A DNA stretch of 64,000 nt from Roseateles_B sp051857535 (lineage in GTDB: Bacteria; Pseudomonadota; Gammaproteobacteria; Burkholderiales; Burkholderiaceae_C), in the NCBI RefSeq assembly GCF_051857535.1, contig NZ_JBPZGY010000016.1, forward strand, positions 31,700 through 95,699, written 5' to 3'. Every line of letters begins with the position of its first letter. Position 1 is the first letter of the stretch. Below are positions 28,249-37,839 of the stretch, one piece after another. The notes under the pieces are model-generated. The model saw nothing but the letters and a program-made list of their open reading frames with translations, was not told the DNA's origin and did no database searches. The translations under genes and the position numbers were made by a program.

Positions 28249-28404
28249 AATCAACCTCAAATCTTTAGTTGGATTGATTATTGCATCGGGCCTCGCCCCT
28301 TGCATGATCCTCGCTAACCCCAAGCCCAGGCGCGCCAGCCGGGCATCTGCCGTCAGGTGGGTGCCAGGAAGGCGCGCTGCCGGTTCTTACCTGCAGTCTC
28401 CGCG

Positions 28405-30150
28405 ATGAAAGCCTCTCAGTTCTTCGTCTCCACGCTCAAGGAAGCCCCCGCCGACGCCGAAGTCGTCAGCCACAAGCTCATGATGCGAGCCGGCATGATC
28501 AAGCGCCTGGGCGCCGGCATCTACAACTACATGCCCATGGGCCTGCGCGTGATCCGCAAGGTGGAAGGCATCGTCCGCGAGGAAATGAACCGCGCTGGCG
28601 CTGTCGAGTTGCTGATGCCGGTGGTGCAGCCCGCCGAGCTGTGGCAGGAGACGGGCCGCTTCGACAAGATGGGGCCCGAGCTGCTGCGCGTGAAGGATCG
28701 CCACGGCCGCGACTTCATCATCCAGCCCACCAGCGAAGAGGTGGTGACCGACATCGCGCGCCAGGAGCTGCGCTCCTACAAGCAGCTGCCCAAGAACCTG
28801 TATCACATCCAGACCAAGTTCCGCGACGAGCGTCGCCCCCGCTTCGGCGTGATGCGCGGCCGCGAGTTCACCATGAAGGATGCCTACTCCTTCGACCGTG
28901 ACGTGGAAGCCGCCGGCCGCAGCTACGAGAACATGTTCCAGGCCTACTGCAAGATCTTCGACCGCCTGGGCCTGGAGTACCGCGCTGTCGCGGCCGACAC
29001 CGGTGCCATCGGTGGCGATCGCTCCCACGAGTTCCAAGTCATCGCCGAGACGGGCGAGGACGCCATCGTCTACTGTCCCGACAGCGATTACGCCGCCAAC
29101 ATCGAGCTGGCCGAGGCCCTGCCCTTGCTGAACAGCCGTGCTGCTGCTGCCCAGGCCTTGACCAAGACGCCCACGCCGGGCAAGAGCACCTGCGAGGACG
29201 TCGCCGCGCTGCTGGACCTGCCCCTGGCGCAGACCGTCAAGTCCCTGGTGCTGGCTACCGACGAACTCAACGAGCATGGCGAAATCGTCAAGACCCAGGT
29301 CTGGCTGCTGCTGGTGCGCGGCGATCATGAGCTCAACGAAGTCAAGGCCGGCAAGATCGATGGCCTCAAGGGTGGCTTCCGCTTCGCCACCGTGGGCGAG
29401 ATCGAGTCCCACTTCGGCTGCAAGCCCGGCTACCTGGGCCCCATCGGCCTGAAGCAGGCGGTGAAGATCGTGGCTGACCGCACCGTCGCGCAGATGGCCG
29501 ACTTCGTCTGCGGGGCCAACGAGGCTGATTACCACTTCACCGGGGCCAACTGGGGCCGCGATCTCCCCGAGCCCGATCTGGTGGCCGACATCCGCAACGT
29601 GGTGGCCGGCGATCCCTCGCCCGACGGCAAGGGTCTGTTGGCCATCCAACGCGGCATCGAGGTGGGCCATGTGTTCTACCTGGGCACCAAGTACTCGGCG
29701 GCCATGAACGCCACCTTCCTCGATGAGACCGGCAAGCCCAAGCCCTTCGAGATGGGCTGCTACGGCATTGGCGTGACCCGCATCCTGGGTGCGGCCATCG
29801 AGCAGAACCACGACGAGCGCGGCATCATCTGGCCCGACTCCATTGCTCCCTTCACTGTCGCCATCTGCCCCATCGGCATGGACCGCAGCGAAGAGGTCCG
29901 GGCAGCCGCCCATCAGCTGTACGAACAGCTGCAGGCGCTGGGCATCGATGTGTTGCTGGACGACCGCGGTGAGCGCCCCGGCGCGATGTTCGCTGACTGG
30001 GAGCTGATTGGCGTGCCGCACCGCGTGGTGCTGTCCGATCGCGGTCTCAAGGAAGGCCAGGTCGAGTACCAGGGGCGTCGTGATGCCGAGGCAAGCAAGC
30101 TGGCATTGACCGAGGTGGTGGCGCATCTGCAGGCCCGCCTGAAGGTCTGA
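28405..30150 (+). CDS. proS: Prolyl-tRNA synthetase
   Basis: A 581-residue class II synthetase of the long bacterial type with the YbaK-like editing insertion in the middle (near residues 230-400). Motif 2 is visible (TKFRDERRPRFGVMRGREF), and there is a C-terminal anticodon-binding domain. It begins MKASQFFVSTLKEAPADAE; the longer frame from 28357 is leader. It charges tRNA-Pro, one gene for which is at 23034. Confidence 0.96.
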   Translation: MKASQFFVSTLKEAPADAEVVSHKLMMRAGMIKRLGAGIYNYMPMGLRVIRKVEGIVREEMNRAGAVELLMPVVQPAELWQETGRFDKMGPELLRVKDRHGRDFIIQPTSEEVVTDIARQELRSYKQLPKNLYHIQTKFRDERRPRFGVMRGREFTMKDAYSFDRDVEAAGRSYENMFQAYCKIFDRLGLEYRAVAADTGAIGGDRSHEFQVIAETGEDAIVYCPDSDYAANIELAEALPLLNSRAAAAQALTKTPTPGKSTCEDVAALLDLPLAQTVKSLVLATDELNEHGEIVKTQVWLLLVRGDHELNEVKAGKIDGLKGGFRFATVGEIESHFGCKPGYLGPIGLKQAVKIVADRTVAQMADFVCGANEADYHFTGANWGRDLPEPDLVADIRNVVAGDPSPDGKGLLAIQRGIEVGHVFYLGTKYSAAMNATFLDETGKPKPFEMGCYGIGVTRILGAAIEQNHDERGIIWPDSIAPFTVAICPIGMDRSEEVRAAAHQLYEQLQALGIDVLLDDRGERPGAMFADWELIGVPHRVVLSDRGLKEGQVEYQGRRDAEASKLALTEVVAHLQARLKV

Positions 30151-30157
30151 GGTGCCG

Positions 30158-30784
30158 ATGCAGCCAGCATTCCGCGCCCGGCGCGGCCTTCTTGCTGCAT
30201 CGCTGCTGAGTCTTCTGCCCCTGCGCCAGGCCTGGGCGGGCGCCCAGGTCGAGGAGCCCTTGGCGGATGCAGTGCGCTCGGCGCTGTCGGCCTCGATTCG
30301 CAACAGTGCACCGCCACGGCCTCACTTTGAGAAGATCGACGACCGTCTGGCCTACCTGCGCTGGCTGGGCACCATGAGTGATCGCCTGCGCCCCCGCAAG
30401 ACGGAGGCTCAGACACGCATCGAGTTCCTCGAGACCCTCTGGTATGAGGCCACTCGCGCCGGCCTGGAGCCCAGCCTGGTGCTGGGGCTGGTCGAGGTGG
30501 AGAGCGGATTTCGCAAATACGCGATCAGCGTGGTCGGTGCGCGGGGCTACATGCAGGTGATGCCCTTCTGGGCCCGCCTCATCGGCGACGGTCAGGCTTC
30601 GCGCCTCTTTCACATGCAGACCAATCTGCGCTTTGGCTGCGTGATCATGCGCCACTACCTGGATCGCGAGAATGGCGATCTCTTCATGGCATTGGGGCGC
30701 TACAACGGCAGTCGGGGGCGGCCCGAGTACCCGAATGCGGTGCTGGCGGCCCGGCGCAAGTGGCTGATGCCGGGGGAGCGCTGA
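30158..30784 (+). CDS. Lytic transglycosylase SLT-domain protein
   Basis: A 208-residue exported protein with a signal peptide (residues 1-27, LLPLRQAWAG) and a transglycosylase domain: the catalytic Glu lies in LVLGLVEVESGF, followed by GARGYMQVMPFWA and ALGRYNGS. Such enzymes cut peptidoglycan. It is 7 bases after proS, a linkage common in Burkholderiales. A GTG six bases earlier is possible. Confidence 0.88.
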   Translation: MQPAFRARRGLLAASLLSLLPLRQAWAGAQVEEPLADAVRSALSASIRNSAPPRPHFEKIDDRLAYLRWLGTMSDRLRPRKTEAQTRIEFLETLWYEATRAGLEPSLVLGLVEVESGFRKYAISVVGARGYMQVMPFWARLIGDGQASRLFHMQTNLRFGCVIMRHYLDRENGDLFMALGRYNGSRGRPEYPNAVLAARRKWLMPGER

Positions 30785-30879
30785 GGTCCGAGGGGTTTGT
30801 TTCCTGGACGGCGGAGTGCGGCCCCTTTTCGGGCGCCGCCTGCGCACATGCGCTGAGTTTCAGTACCGGGGCGGCCTGC

Positions 30880-31473
30880 TCAGCCAGCCTCACGCAGGCC
30901 TTGCCAGCGCTGGGGCTGGGCACCGGCGATGCCGCAGAGGTCCAGCACCCGCTCCACGCCCTCTGCGACCAGCGCGTCCACGCTCTGGGGCTTCAAGTAG
31001 AAGGCTGGCAGCGGCGGGAAGATGATGCCCCCCATTTCCGTCACAGCGGTCATGTTGCGCAGGTGTGCCAGGTTGAAGGGGGTCTCGCGGACCATCAGCA
31101 GCAGCCGGCGGCGCTCCTTGAGAGTGACGTCGGCAGCGCGGGTGAGGAGGTTGTCGCCAAAGCCGTGGGCGATGGCGGCCAGGCTCTTCATGGAGCAGGG
31201 GGCGACCACCATCGCTGTGGCACCGAAGCTGCCGCTGGCCACGCAGGCGCCGACATCACCGGGCGCATGGGCCTGGGTGGCCTCGGCCTCCAGGGCATCG
31301 CGGCTCAGTCCCAATTCGTGGTGCACGTTGAGCAATCCGGCCGGCGTGGCGATGAGGTGGGTGTGGACGCCCAGTTCCCGGCATCGACGCAGAAGCTGCA
31401 GACCATAGGCAGCGCCGCTGGCGCCGCTGATGCCCACAATCAAACGCTGCGGCGATGCAGGCAGTGCACTCAC
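30880..31473 (-). CDS. ubiX: Flavin prenyltransferase UbiX
   Basis: A 197-residue flavoprotein with the N-terminal motif RLIVGISGASGAAYG and the C-terminal IFPPLPAFYLKPQS. UbiX makes the prenylated flavin cofactor for the UbiD decarboxylase of ubiquinone synthesis. The start overlaps the grxD stop by 4 bases, so the two genes are co-translated. Confidence 0.95.
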   Translation of the reverse strand: MSALPASPQRLIVGISGASGAAYGLQLLRRCRELGVHTHLIATPAGLLNVHHELGLSRDALEAEATQAHAPGDVGACVASGSFGATAMVVAPCSMKSLAAIAHGFGDNLLTRAADVTLKERRRLLLMVRETPFNLAHLRNMTAVTEMGGIIFPPLPAFYLKPQSVDALVAEGVERVLDLCGIAGAQPQRWQGLREAG

Positions 31474-31784
31474 TGGGCGCCTACCGCCTGTTGGAGCTCG
31501 CCGCTTTCGTACATCTCCATCATGATGTCCGAGCCGCCGATGAACTCACCGCCGATGTAGAGCTGCGGGATCGTCGGCCAGTTGGCATATTCCTTGATGC
31601 CCTGGCGCACTTCCTCGTCTTCCAGCACGTTGAAGGTCTTGAGGTCCGTCACGCCGCAGGCCTTGAGAATCTGGACGGCGCGGCCCGAGAAACCGCACAT
31701 GGGAAACTGGGCAGTGCCCTTCATGAAAAGAACGATCCGGTTGTTCTTGACCAGATCGTCAATGCGTTGCTGAACGTCGCTCAT
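31470..31784 (-). CDS. grxD: Monothiol glutaredoxin Grx4
   Basis: A 104-residue monothiol glutaredoxin with the CGFS active site in FPMCGFSGRAVQIL and the WPTIPQLYIGGEFIGGSDI region. It carries and delivers iron-sulfur clusters. ATG 31784 starts MSDVQQRIDDLV. It sits between prmC and ubiX, a linkage usual in betaproteobacteria. Confidence 0.95.
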   Translation of the reverse strand: MSDVQQRIDDLVKNNRIVLFMKGTAQFPMCGFSGRAVQILKACGVTDLKTFNVLEDEEVRQGIKEYANWPTIPQLYIGGEFIGGSDIMMEMYESGELQQAVGAQ

Positions 31785-31946
31785 GGCTTGATTCCTTGCT
31801 GAGAAGCTGTGGCCGAACACTGCTGAGGGCGGCGCCCTCCGGCCTTGGCGTGATTATCGGGCAGAGCGCATGCCCGGAGCGGCGCAAGGGCGTATGGCGT
31901 GTGGCCGCCCGGCCTGCAGCGGACCCTCTGACCCAGTTCAGCAGGC

Positions 31947-32588
31947 TCAGTAGCTGTAGCTGAGACCGAACTGCAGCAGGGGCATCAGCCGGTTGTCCCG
32001 CAGTGCCTCGTCAACGGAGCCCAGGCTGTTGCCCAGGCGCAGGCCGTTGCGGTTGACGAGGCCGAGGTCGGCACTGAAGCCCCAGCCGCCCCGCGTCGAA
32101 ATGCCGCTGTACCCGATGCCGATATAGGGTAGGGTGCTGCCGGGATCGCCCCGTTCGTTGGCGGAGCCCACGGAACGCAAGCCGACCGCCAGCGAATGGC
32201 CCAGGCTCATGGACTGAGGGCTCAGCGTCAGGCCAGAACCGCTCTGGGTGATGCTCAGTGGGCCCATCATGAGGCCGCCGGTAGCCCGCAGGCCGCCACG
32301 CACGCCTTCACCGAGGCCGGAACGTGTGAGGTAATAGTCCCCAAGCAAGGCTGCACTGAGCGAACGCGAGCTGCGACCCGTGCTGCCGTCCACACCATCC
32401 ACCTGACTCAACTGAACGCGGGCCTGCCAGCGCAGGCCGGGCGCTTCCCCTACGCTGGCATGGCTCATGCCCTGGGAGGGTGCCTGGGCCTGAGCCGCGG
32501 CGTTGAAGGTCAGGGTGCTCACCACCAGCCAGCCCATGGCCAGGGGCCAGCAGGATCCAGAAGGGGGAGGCAGGCTGCGCATGGTCAT
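31947..32588 (-). CDS. Conserved-type hypothetical outer-membrane protein
   Basis: A 213-residue exported protein with an N-terminal hydrophobic signal (LAMGWLVVSTLTFNAAAQA). The rest alternates polar and hydrophobic residues and ends in FGLSYSY, with aromatic residues as in beta-barrel C termini. Glycine-rich strands (GYSGISTRGGWGFSADLGL) support a barrel. No function is recognisable. An in-frame ATG at 32582 is an alternative start. Confidence 0.65.
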   Translation of the reverse strand: MTMRSLPPPSGSCWPLAMGWLVVSTLTFNAAAQAQAPSQGMSHASVGEAPGLRWQARVQLSQVDGVDGSTGRSSRSLSAALLGDYYLTRSGLGEGVRGGLRATGGLMMGPLSITQSGSGLTLSPQSMSLGHSLAVGLRSVGSANERGDPGSTLPYIGIGYSGISTRGGWGFSADLGLVNRNGLRLGNSLGSVDEALRDNRLMPLLQFGLSYSY

Positions 32589-32709
32589 CTCCTTGCAGCC
32601 GAGCGGGCCAGGAGATTGCCGCTCGGAGAACCATGCTACGCCGCGCGGGAATTTTTGTGCAGGATCAATTACCTGGTTTTACAGACATTGACGGAAGCCT
32701 GGCCCGGCT

Positions 32710-33534
32710 TCAGGGCCTCATGGCGCCGCTGCACCTGGGCTGGCCACCCAGATCGCGTTGGCATCCTTGATAGGCCAATCCGGCACTGCGTAGCAGATCC
32801 GCCACGGCTTGCTCCTGGTCGTAACCGTGCTCCAGGAGCAACAGGCCGCCCGGCCTGAGATGGGCCGGTGCTGCGCCGACGATCTGCCTCAGGTCCGCCA
32901 GGCCCGCCTCGGGTGCAGTCAGCGCGCTCAGGGGCTCATGCTTCAAGGCCGGCAGATGCTCGTCCTCGGGGGCGATGTAGGGCGGGTTGCTTAGCACCAG
33001 ATCGAAGCACTCCTCGCCCACGGGCTGCCACCAGGCGCCATGGAGGAATCGGACCGCCAGCCCGAGATCCTTGGCGTTGGCCCTTGCGACATCCAGGGCG
33101 TCGGCGCTGAAGTCGGTGGCCGTCACGCAGGCCTGCTGATGGCCCTTCTTCACGGCCAGTGCGATGGCGCCGCTGCCGGTTCCCAGGTCCAGCACGCGTG
33201 GGGTATCGATGCCGCAATCAGCCAGCCAGCGCAGTGCCCAGTCCACGAGCACCTCGGTGTCTGGGCGCGGCACCAGGGTGGCGGGGCTTACCTGCAAGCG
33301 CAGGCCATGGAACTCCTTGTGCCCGGTAAGGTAGGCGAGGGGGACGTCATCCAGCCGCTGACGGAGCCAGTCCGAGAAGCGCGCGCCGATGCTCGCGGGC
33401 AGGGCGTCGTCGTCATGGGCGATCAGCCAGCTGCGGTCCTTGTCCAGCAGTGCGCACAGCAGCAGTTGGGTCTCCAGGCGGGAGAGCCCGGCTTGCGCGG
33501 CGCGCTGCTGAAGCTCTCGGACGGTGGTGCTCAT
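32710..33534 (-). CDS. prmC: Release factor glutamine N5-methyltransferase PrmC
   Basis: A 274-residue SAM-dependent methyltransferase that modifies the GGQ glutamine of release factors. It shows motif I (VLDLGTGSGAIALA), VPRPDTEVLVDWAL and the catalytic NPPY. The start overlaps the stop of prfA, its substrate, by 4 bases. Upstream in-frame codons lie inside prfA. Confidence 0.95.
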   Translation of the reverse strand: MSTTVRELQQRAAQAGLSRLETQLLLCALLDKDRSWLIAHDDDALPASIGARFSDWLRQRLDDVPLAYLTGHKEFHGLRLQVSPATLVPRPDTEVLVDWALRWLADCGIDTPRVLDLGTGSGAIALAVKKGHQQACVTATDFSADALDVARANAKDLGLAVRFLHGAWWQPVGEECFDLVLSNPPYIAPEDEHLPALKHEPLSALTAPEAGLADLRQIVGAAPAHLRPGGLLLLEHGYDQEQAVADLLRSAGLAYQGCQRDLGGQPRCSGAMRP

Positions 33535-34613
33535 CCCCGGCCTTCCAGGGCGGCCAGCTGTTCTGCGGCCTGGGCTTGCTGCAGGCCGCGGATGACGTCG
33601 TCCAGGTCGCCGTCCATGATGGCGCCGAGCTTGTAGAGCGTCAGGTTGATGCGGTGGTCGGTCAGCCGGCCTTGCGGGAAGTTGTAGGTGCGGATGCGAT
33701 CGCTGCGGTCGCCGCTGCCGATGAGGCTCTTGCGCGTGGCGGCCTCCTTGGCTGCGCGCTCGTTGCGCTCCTTGTCGCGCAGCCGGGCGGCCAGCACGGC
33801 CAGGGCCTTGGCTTTGTTGCGGTGCTGGCTGCGGTCGTCCTGGCACTCGGCGACCAGGCCGGTGGGCAGGTGAGTGATGCGGATGGCGGAGTCCGTCTTG
33901 TTGACGTGCTGGCCGCCGGCCCCGCTGGCGCGGAAGGTGTCGATGCGCAGTTCGGCGGGGTTGAGCTGGATCTCCTCGGCCTCGTCAGGCTCGGGCATCA
34001 CGGCCACCGTGCAGGCGCTGGTATGGATGCGGCCCTGCGATTCCGTCGCAGGCACACGCTGCACGCGATGGCCGCCAGACTCGAACTTGAGTCGCCCATA
34101 GACCTGTTCGCCCTCAATGCGCAGCACCAGTTCCTTGTAGCCGCCCAGGTCCGATTCATTGGCCGACAGCGTCTCTGCGCGCCAGCCCTGGGACTCGGCA
34201 TAGCGCAGGTACATGCGGGCCAGGTCGGCGGCGAAGAGTGCACTCTCGTCGCCGCCAGCGCCGGCCCGGATTTCAAGAAAGGCGGGGCGGACGTCATCCG
34301 GGTCCTTGGGCAGCAGAGCCAGCTGCAGTTCTTCATGCAGGCGGGTCATGTCGGCCTCGGCGCCGGCAATCTCCTCCCGGGCCATCTCGGCCATTTCGGG
34401 GTCGGCCAGCAGTTCGCGGGCGGCTGCCAGGTCCTGCTCTCGCTGCAGATAGCGCTGGTAACGGGACACAAGATCAGAGACTTCAGCCTGCTCGCGCGTC
34501 AGTGCGCGGTAGCGCTTCATGTCGGCGGCGATGCTGCCGTCGGCCAGCGTGGTATCGAGCTCATGCAGTCGATGGCCCAGGCGTTCGAACTGCTGGCGCA
34601 GACTGTCTTTCAT
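33531..34613 (-). CDS. prfA: Peptide chain release factor 1
   Basis: A 360-residue RF1. The stop-codon tripeptide PAT is in VPATESQGRIH, and the catalytic GGQ is in SGAGGQHVNKTDSA. RF1 reads UAA and UAG. It lies between hemA and prmC, the conserved order hemA-prfA-prmC. An AGGAG-type site is near ATG 34613. Confidence 0.97.
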   Translation of the reverse strand: MKDSLRQQFERLGHRLHELDTTLADGSIAADMKRYRALTREQAEVSDLVSRYQRYLQREQDLAAARELLADPEMAEMAREEIAGAEADMTRLHEELQLALLPKDPDDVRPAFLEIRAGAGGDESALFAADLARMYLRYAESQGWRAETLSANESDLGGYKELVLRIEGEQVYGRLKFESGGHRVQRVPATESQGRIHTSACTVAVMPEPDEAEEIQLNPAELRIDTFRASGAGGQHVNKTDSAIRITHLPTGLVAECQDDRSQHRNKAKALAVLAARLRDKERNERAAKEAATRKSLIGSGDRSDRIRTYNFPQGRLTDHRINLTLYKLGAIMDGDLDDVIRGLQQAQAAEQLAALEGRG

Positions 34614-34693
34614 GGAGGAGCATTCACAAGGAGAGAGAACCAGGCCGCGCGCATCCGCGGGGGCTGGGCAGGCGAGCAAGGCGAAGCGTAGCG

Positions 34694-35983
34694 CTAATGC
34701 TCGGCCGGGTCCTTGGCGCTCTTGCGCAGGAAGAGGCGGGAGACCGTGTGGGCCAGGGCCACGCGGTGTTCGCCGTCTGCGGCGTGCAACTCGGCAAGCG
34801 TGCCGTGAAGCATCTTCTGGGTCAGGCCCTTGGACAGGGCTTCGAGGACGGCCTCGATGTCCTCGCCCCGGGCCAGCAGCTTGCGGGCGCGCTGCAGCTC
34901 GGCGCTGCGCCAGTCGTCTGCCTGGGCATGCAAGGCCTGGATCAGGGGCACGGTGTTGCGCTGGCCCAGCCAGTGCACAAAGCTCTGGACGCCGGTCTCG
35001 ATGATGGCCTCGGCCTGCTGCACGGCTGCCTGGCGCTTCTCGCCGGCGGACTGCACCAACTGGGCGAGGTCGTCCACGGTGTAGAGGTAGACGTCGTCGA
35101 GCTGGGCGACTTCCTGTTCGATGTCGCGCGGTACGGCGAGGTCGACCATGAACATGGGCTTGTGGCGACGCTTTTTCAGCGCGCTCTCCACGGCGCCCAG
35201 GCCGATCAGGGGCAGGCTGGAGGCCGTGCAGGAGATCACGGCGTCGAATTCATGCAGGCGCTGCGGCAGGTCGCTCAGGCGCAGGGCCTCGGCGCCCAGG
35301 TGGGCGGCCAGCTTCTCGCCGCGCTCCAGCGTGCGATTGGCCACGGCCATGCCCTTGGGATTGCGGGCCGCGAAGTGCGTGGCGACCAACTCGATCATCT
35401 CGCCCGCGCCCACGAACAGCACGTTGATGCGGGCCAGGTCCTCGAACAGCTGGCCGGCCAGGCGCACGGCGGCGGCGGCCATGCTGATGGAATGTGCGCC
35501 GATTTCGGTGGAGCTGCGCACTTCCTTGGCCACCGAGAAGCTGCGCTGGAAGAGCTGGTGCAGGGTGGTGCCCAGGGTGCCGGCTTCATCGGCCTCGCGC
35601 ACGGCCTGCTTCATCTGGCCCAGGATCTGAGGCTCGCCCAGCACCATGGAGTCCAGGCCGCTGGCCACACGGAAGGCGTGGCGAGCGGCGGCGCTGCCTT
35701 CCTTGACGTAGGCATGGTTGAGCAGTGCGTTGGAGGCGACGCCGCCGACCTCGGCCAGCCACTCGACCGTGGGCTGCACCAACTCCTTGCCGCCCGCCAC
35801 GTAGAGCTCGGTGCGGTTGCAGGTGGACAGCATGGCCGCCTCGGCGCCGATGCGGGTGCGCTGCTTCAACTGCTCGCGAAGACCCAGCAGGGCGGGCGCC
35901 AACTGTTCGGCCGAAAGGGCGAACCGGCCGCGCAGATCCAGAGGCGCGGATTCGTGATTCAGGCCGAGGGCAAAGACCGACAT
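34694..35983 (-). CDS. hemA: Glutamyl-tRNA reductase
   Basis: A 429-residue enzyme that starts tetrapyrrole synthesis by reducing Glu-tRNA to glutamate 1-semialdehyde. The catalytic Cys is in AAMLSTCNRTELY, and the NADPH domain has NVLFVGAGEMIEL. ATG 35983 begins MSVFALGLNHESAPL; upstream frame is not coding. First gene of hemA-prfA-prmC. Confidence 0.96.
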   Translation of the reverse strand: MSVFALGLNHESAPLDLRGRFALSAEQLAPALLGLREQLKQRTRIGAEAAMLSTCNRTELYVAGGKELVQPTVEWLAEVGGVASNALLNHAYVKEGSAAARHAFRVASGLDSMVLGEPQILGQMKQAVREADEAGTLGTTLHQLFQRSFSVAKEVRSSTEIGAHSISMAAAAVRLAGQLFEDLARINVLFVGAGEMIELVATHFAARNPKGMAVANRTLERGEKLAAHLGAEALRLSDLPQRLHEFDAVISCTASSLPLIGLGAVESALKKRRHKPMFMVDLAVPRDIEQEVAQLDDVYLYTVDDLAQLVQSAGEKRQAAVQQAEAIIETGVQSFVHWLGQRNTVPLIQALHAQADDWRSAELQRARKLLARGEDIEAVLEALSKGLTQKMLHGTLAELHAADGEHRVALAHTVSRLFLRKSAKDPAEH

Positions 35984-36129
35984 GGCGCGATTATAAAATT
36001 CGAAGGCTTGCGGGCAGGGTGGCTTGCTGCATCGTCCGCATAGAAATACTTGATAAGCATCAATTGGCGCCGCATTTCGTGGCGCACGCGCCGGGCGGCA
36101 AGGCCGCGCGGCTACATGGCGGGAATCCT

Positions 36130-36402
36130 GTGAGTCCTCTCGACGCCTTCTGGCACCTCGGCAATTTCCTTCTGCCCGCCTGGTTTGTTGCCGGCACGGT
36201 TGCGGCACTGATGAAGCTGCTGTGGCGAGCAGAACTCAAGAACCGCCCTTGGCGCCAACTGTGGCTCTGGGGCGGCGTGGGCGGCACGCTGGGTCTGCTG
36301 CTGGCCCTGCTGCTGCTGGGCCATGACGGCAAGATGCTGGGCTACGGCCTGATGCTGCTGGCTATCGCGCTGCCGCAGGCCTGGCTGAGCCTGCGGCGCT
36401 GA
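36130..36402 (+). CDS. Small inner-membrane protein, function unknown
   Basis: A 90-residue protein with about three hydrophobic segments (FLLPAWFVAGTVAALMKLL, LWGGVGGTLGLLLALLLLG, YGLMLLAIALPQAWL). I place the start at GTG 36130 (VSPLDAFWHLGNFLLP) because the only nearby ATG frames stop at once. It is divergent from hemA and meets miaB end to end. The function is not recognisable. Confidence 0.65.
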   Translation: MSPLDAFWHLGNFLLPAWFVAGTVAALMKLLWRAELKNRPWRQLWLWGGVGGTLGLLLALLLLGHDGKMLGYGLMLLAIALPQAWLSLRR

Positions 36403-37743
36403 TCAGACGCCGGCTGTCTCGCTGGTCAGCACCTCGGCGCGCAGGGAATGCGCGAAGGCCTCGGTGATGCGCACATCGATCAGCTGGTGCATCAGGCGCG
36501 CGTTGCCCTTGAAGTTGACGATGCGGTTGCATTCCGTGCGGCCCATCAGTTCGCTGGGGTCTTTCTTGGCGTTGCCGCACACGAGGATGCGCTGCGTCTG
36601 GCCAAGCAGGGTCTTGCTGATGCCAACGGCATTGGCCTCGATGGTCGCCTGCAGCTCCTGCAGGCGGCGCACCTTGGTCTCGTAGGGTGTGGTGTCCTCG
36701 AGATTGGCCGCAGGGGTGCCGGGGCGCGGGCTGTAGATGAAGCTGAAGGAGGCGTCGAAGCCGACGTCGTCCACCAGCTTCATCAGCTTGGCGTGGTCCT
36801 CTTCGGTCTCCCCGGGGAAACCGACGATGAAGTCGCTGGCGATGCGGATGTCCGGGCGGATGGCGCGAAGCTTGCGGATGATGCTCTTGAACTCCAGGGC
36901 CGTGTAGCCACGTTTCATGGCCATCAGGATGCGGTCGCTGCCATGCTGCACGGGCAGGTGCAGATGGTTCACCAGTTGAGGCACCTTGCCGTAGGCCTCG
37001 ATCAGTCGGGGGCTGAACTCGTTCGGGTGGCTCGTCGTGAAGCGCAGGCGCTCGATGCCGGGGATCTCGGCGCAGTACTCCAGCAGCAGGGCGAGGTCGG
37101 CGATCTCGTCGGTGTCCCCCATCTTGCCGCGGTAGGCATTGACGTTCTGGCCCAGCAGGTTGATCTCCTTGACGCCCTGGTCGGCCAGGCCGGCGATCTC
37201 GGTGAGCACGTCCTCGAAGGGGCGGCTCATCTCGGCGCCGCGGGTGTAGGGCACCACGCAGTAGGAGCAGTACTTGGAGCAGCCTTCCATGATGGACACG
37301 AAGGCGCTGCCGCCCTCGACCTTGGCGGGCGGCAGGTTGTCGAACTTCTCGATCTCCGGGAAGCTGATGTCCACCTGGGGCTTGGCGGCGTCGCGGCGTG
37401 CGGCCAGCATCTGCGGCAGCCGGTGCAGGGTCTGCGGACCGAAGACCACATCCACATAGGGTGCTCGCTCAATGATGGAGGCGCCTTCCTGGCTGGCCAC
37501 GCAGCCGCCCACGCCGATCATCACGCCCTTGGCCTTCAGGTGCTTGATGCGGCCGAGGTCGGAGAAGACCTTCTCCTGGGCCTTCTCTCGCACTGAGCAG
37601 GTGTTGAAGAGCACCAGGTCAGCCTCGTCGACGTTGGTTGTGGGCTCATAGCCTTCGGCGGCGCGCAGCACGTCGGCCATCTTGTCCGAGTCGTACTCGT
37701 TCATCTGGCAGCCAAAGGTCTTGATGAAAACTTTCTTGCTCAT
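36403..37743 (-). CDS. miaB: tRNA-2-methylthio-N6-dimethylallyladenosine synthase MiaB
   Basis: A 446-residue radical-SAM methylthiotransferase acting on A37 of tRNAs. The N-terminal cluster motif starts at KTFGCQMNEYDSD with further Cys in FNTCSVREKA. The radical-SAM triad is CSKYCSYCVVPYTRG, and the end is a TRAM domain. It is the last clear chromosomal housekeeping gene before the island. Confidence 0.97.
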   Translation of the reverse strand: MSKKVFIKTFGCQMNEYDSDKMADVLRAAEGYEPTTNVDEADLVLFNTCSVREKAQEKVFSDLGRIKHLKAKGVMIGVGGCVASQEGASIIERAPYVDVVFGPQTLHRLPQMLAARRDAAKPQVDISFPEIEKFDNLPPAKVEGGSAFVSIMEGCSKYCSYCVVPYTRGAEMSRPFEDVLTEIAGLADQGVKEINLLGQNVNAYRGKMGDTDEIADLALLLEYCAEIPGIERLRFTTSHPNEFSPRLIEAYGKVPQLVNHLHLPVQHGSDRILMAMKRGYTALEFKSIIRKLRAIRPDIRIASDFIVGFPGETEEDHAKLMKLVDDVGFDASFSFIYSPRPGTPAANLEDTTPYETKVRRLQELQATIEANAVGISKTLLGQTQRILVCGNAKKDPSELMGRTECNRIVNFKGNARLMHQLIDVRITEAFAHSLRAEVLTSETAGV

Positions 37744-37839
37744 GGCGTACTCCGGCGTCCCGAGGGAGGGGCGCGGCGAATCGGGAAATGAAAATCAGGA
37801 TGTAGTACGGCCAGCCTCAGGCCGGCCGTGCGGCCGAGA

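Noticed and set aside
28387..30303. Long minus-strand open frame of 638 codons
   Set aside because: It lies opposite proS, whose motifs are clear. It is Gly/His/Leu-rich shadow of high-GC codons with no domain.
34238..36043. Plus-strand open frame of 601 codons
   Set aside because: It is opposite prfA and hemA, which have clear catalytic motifs.
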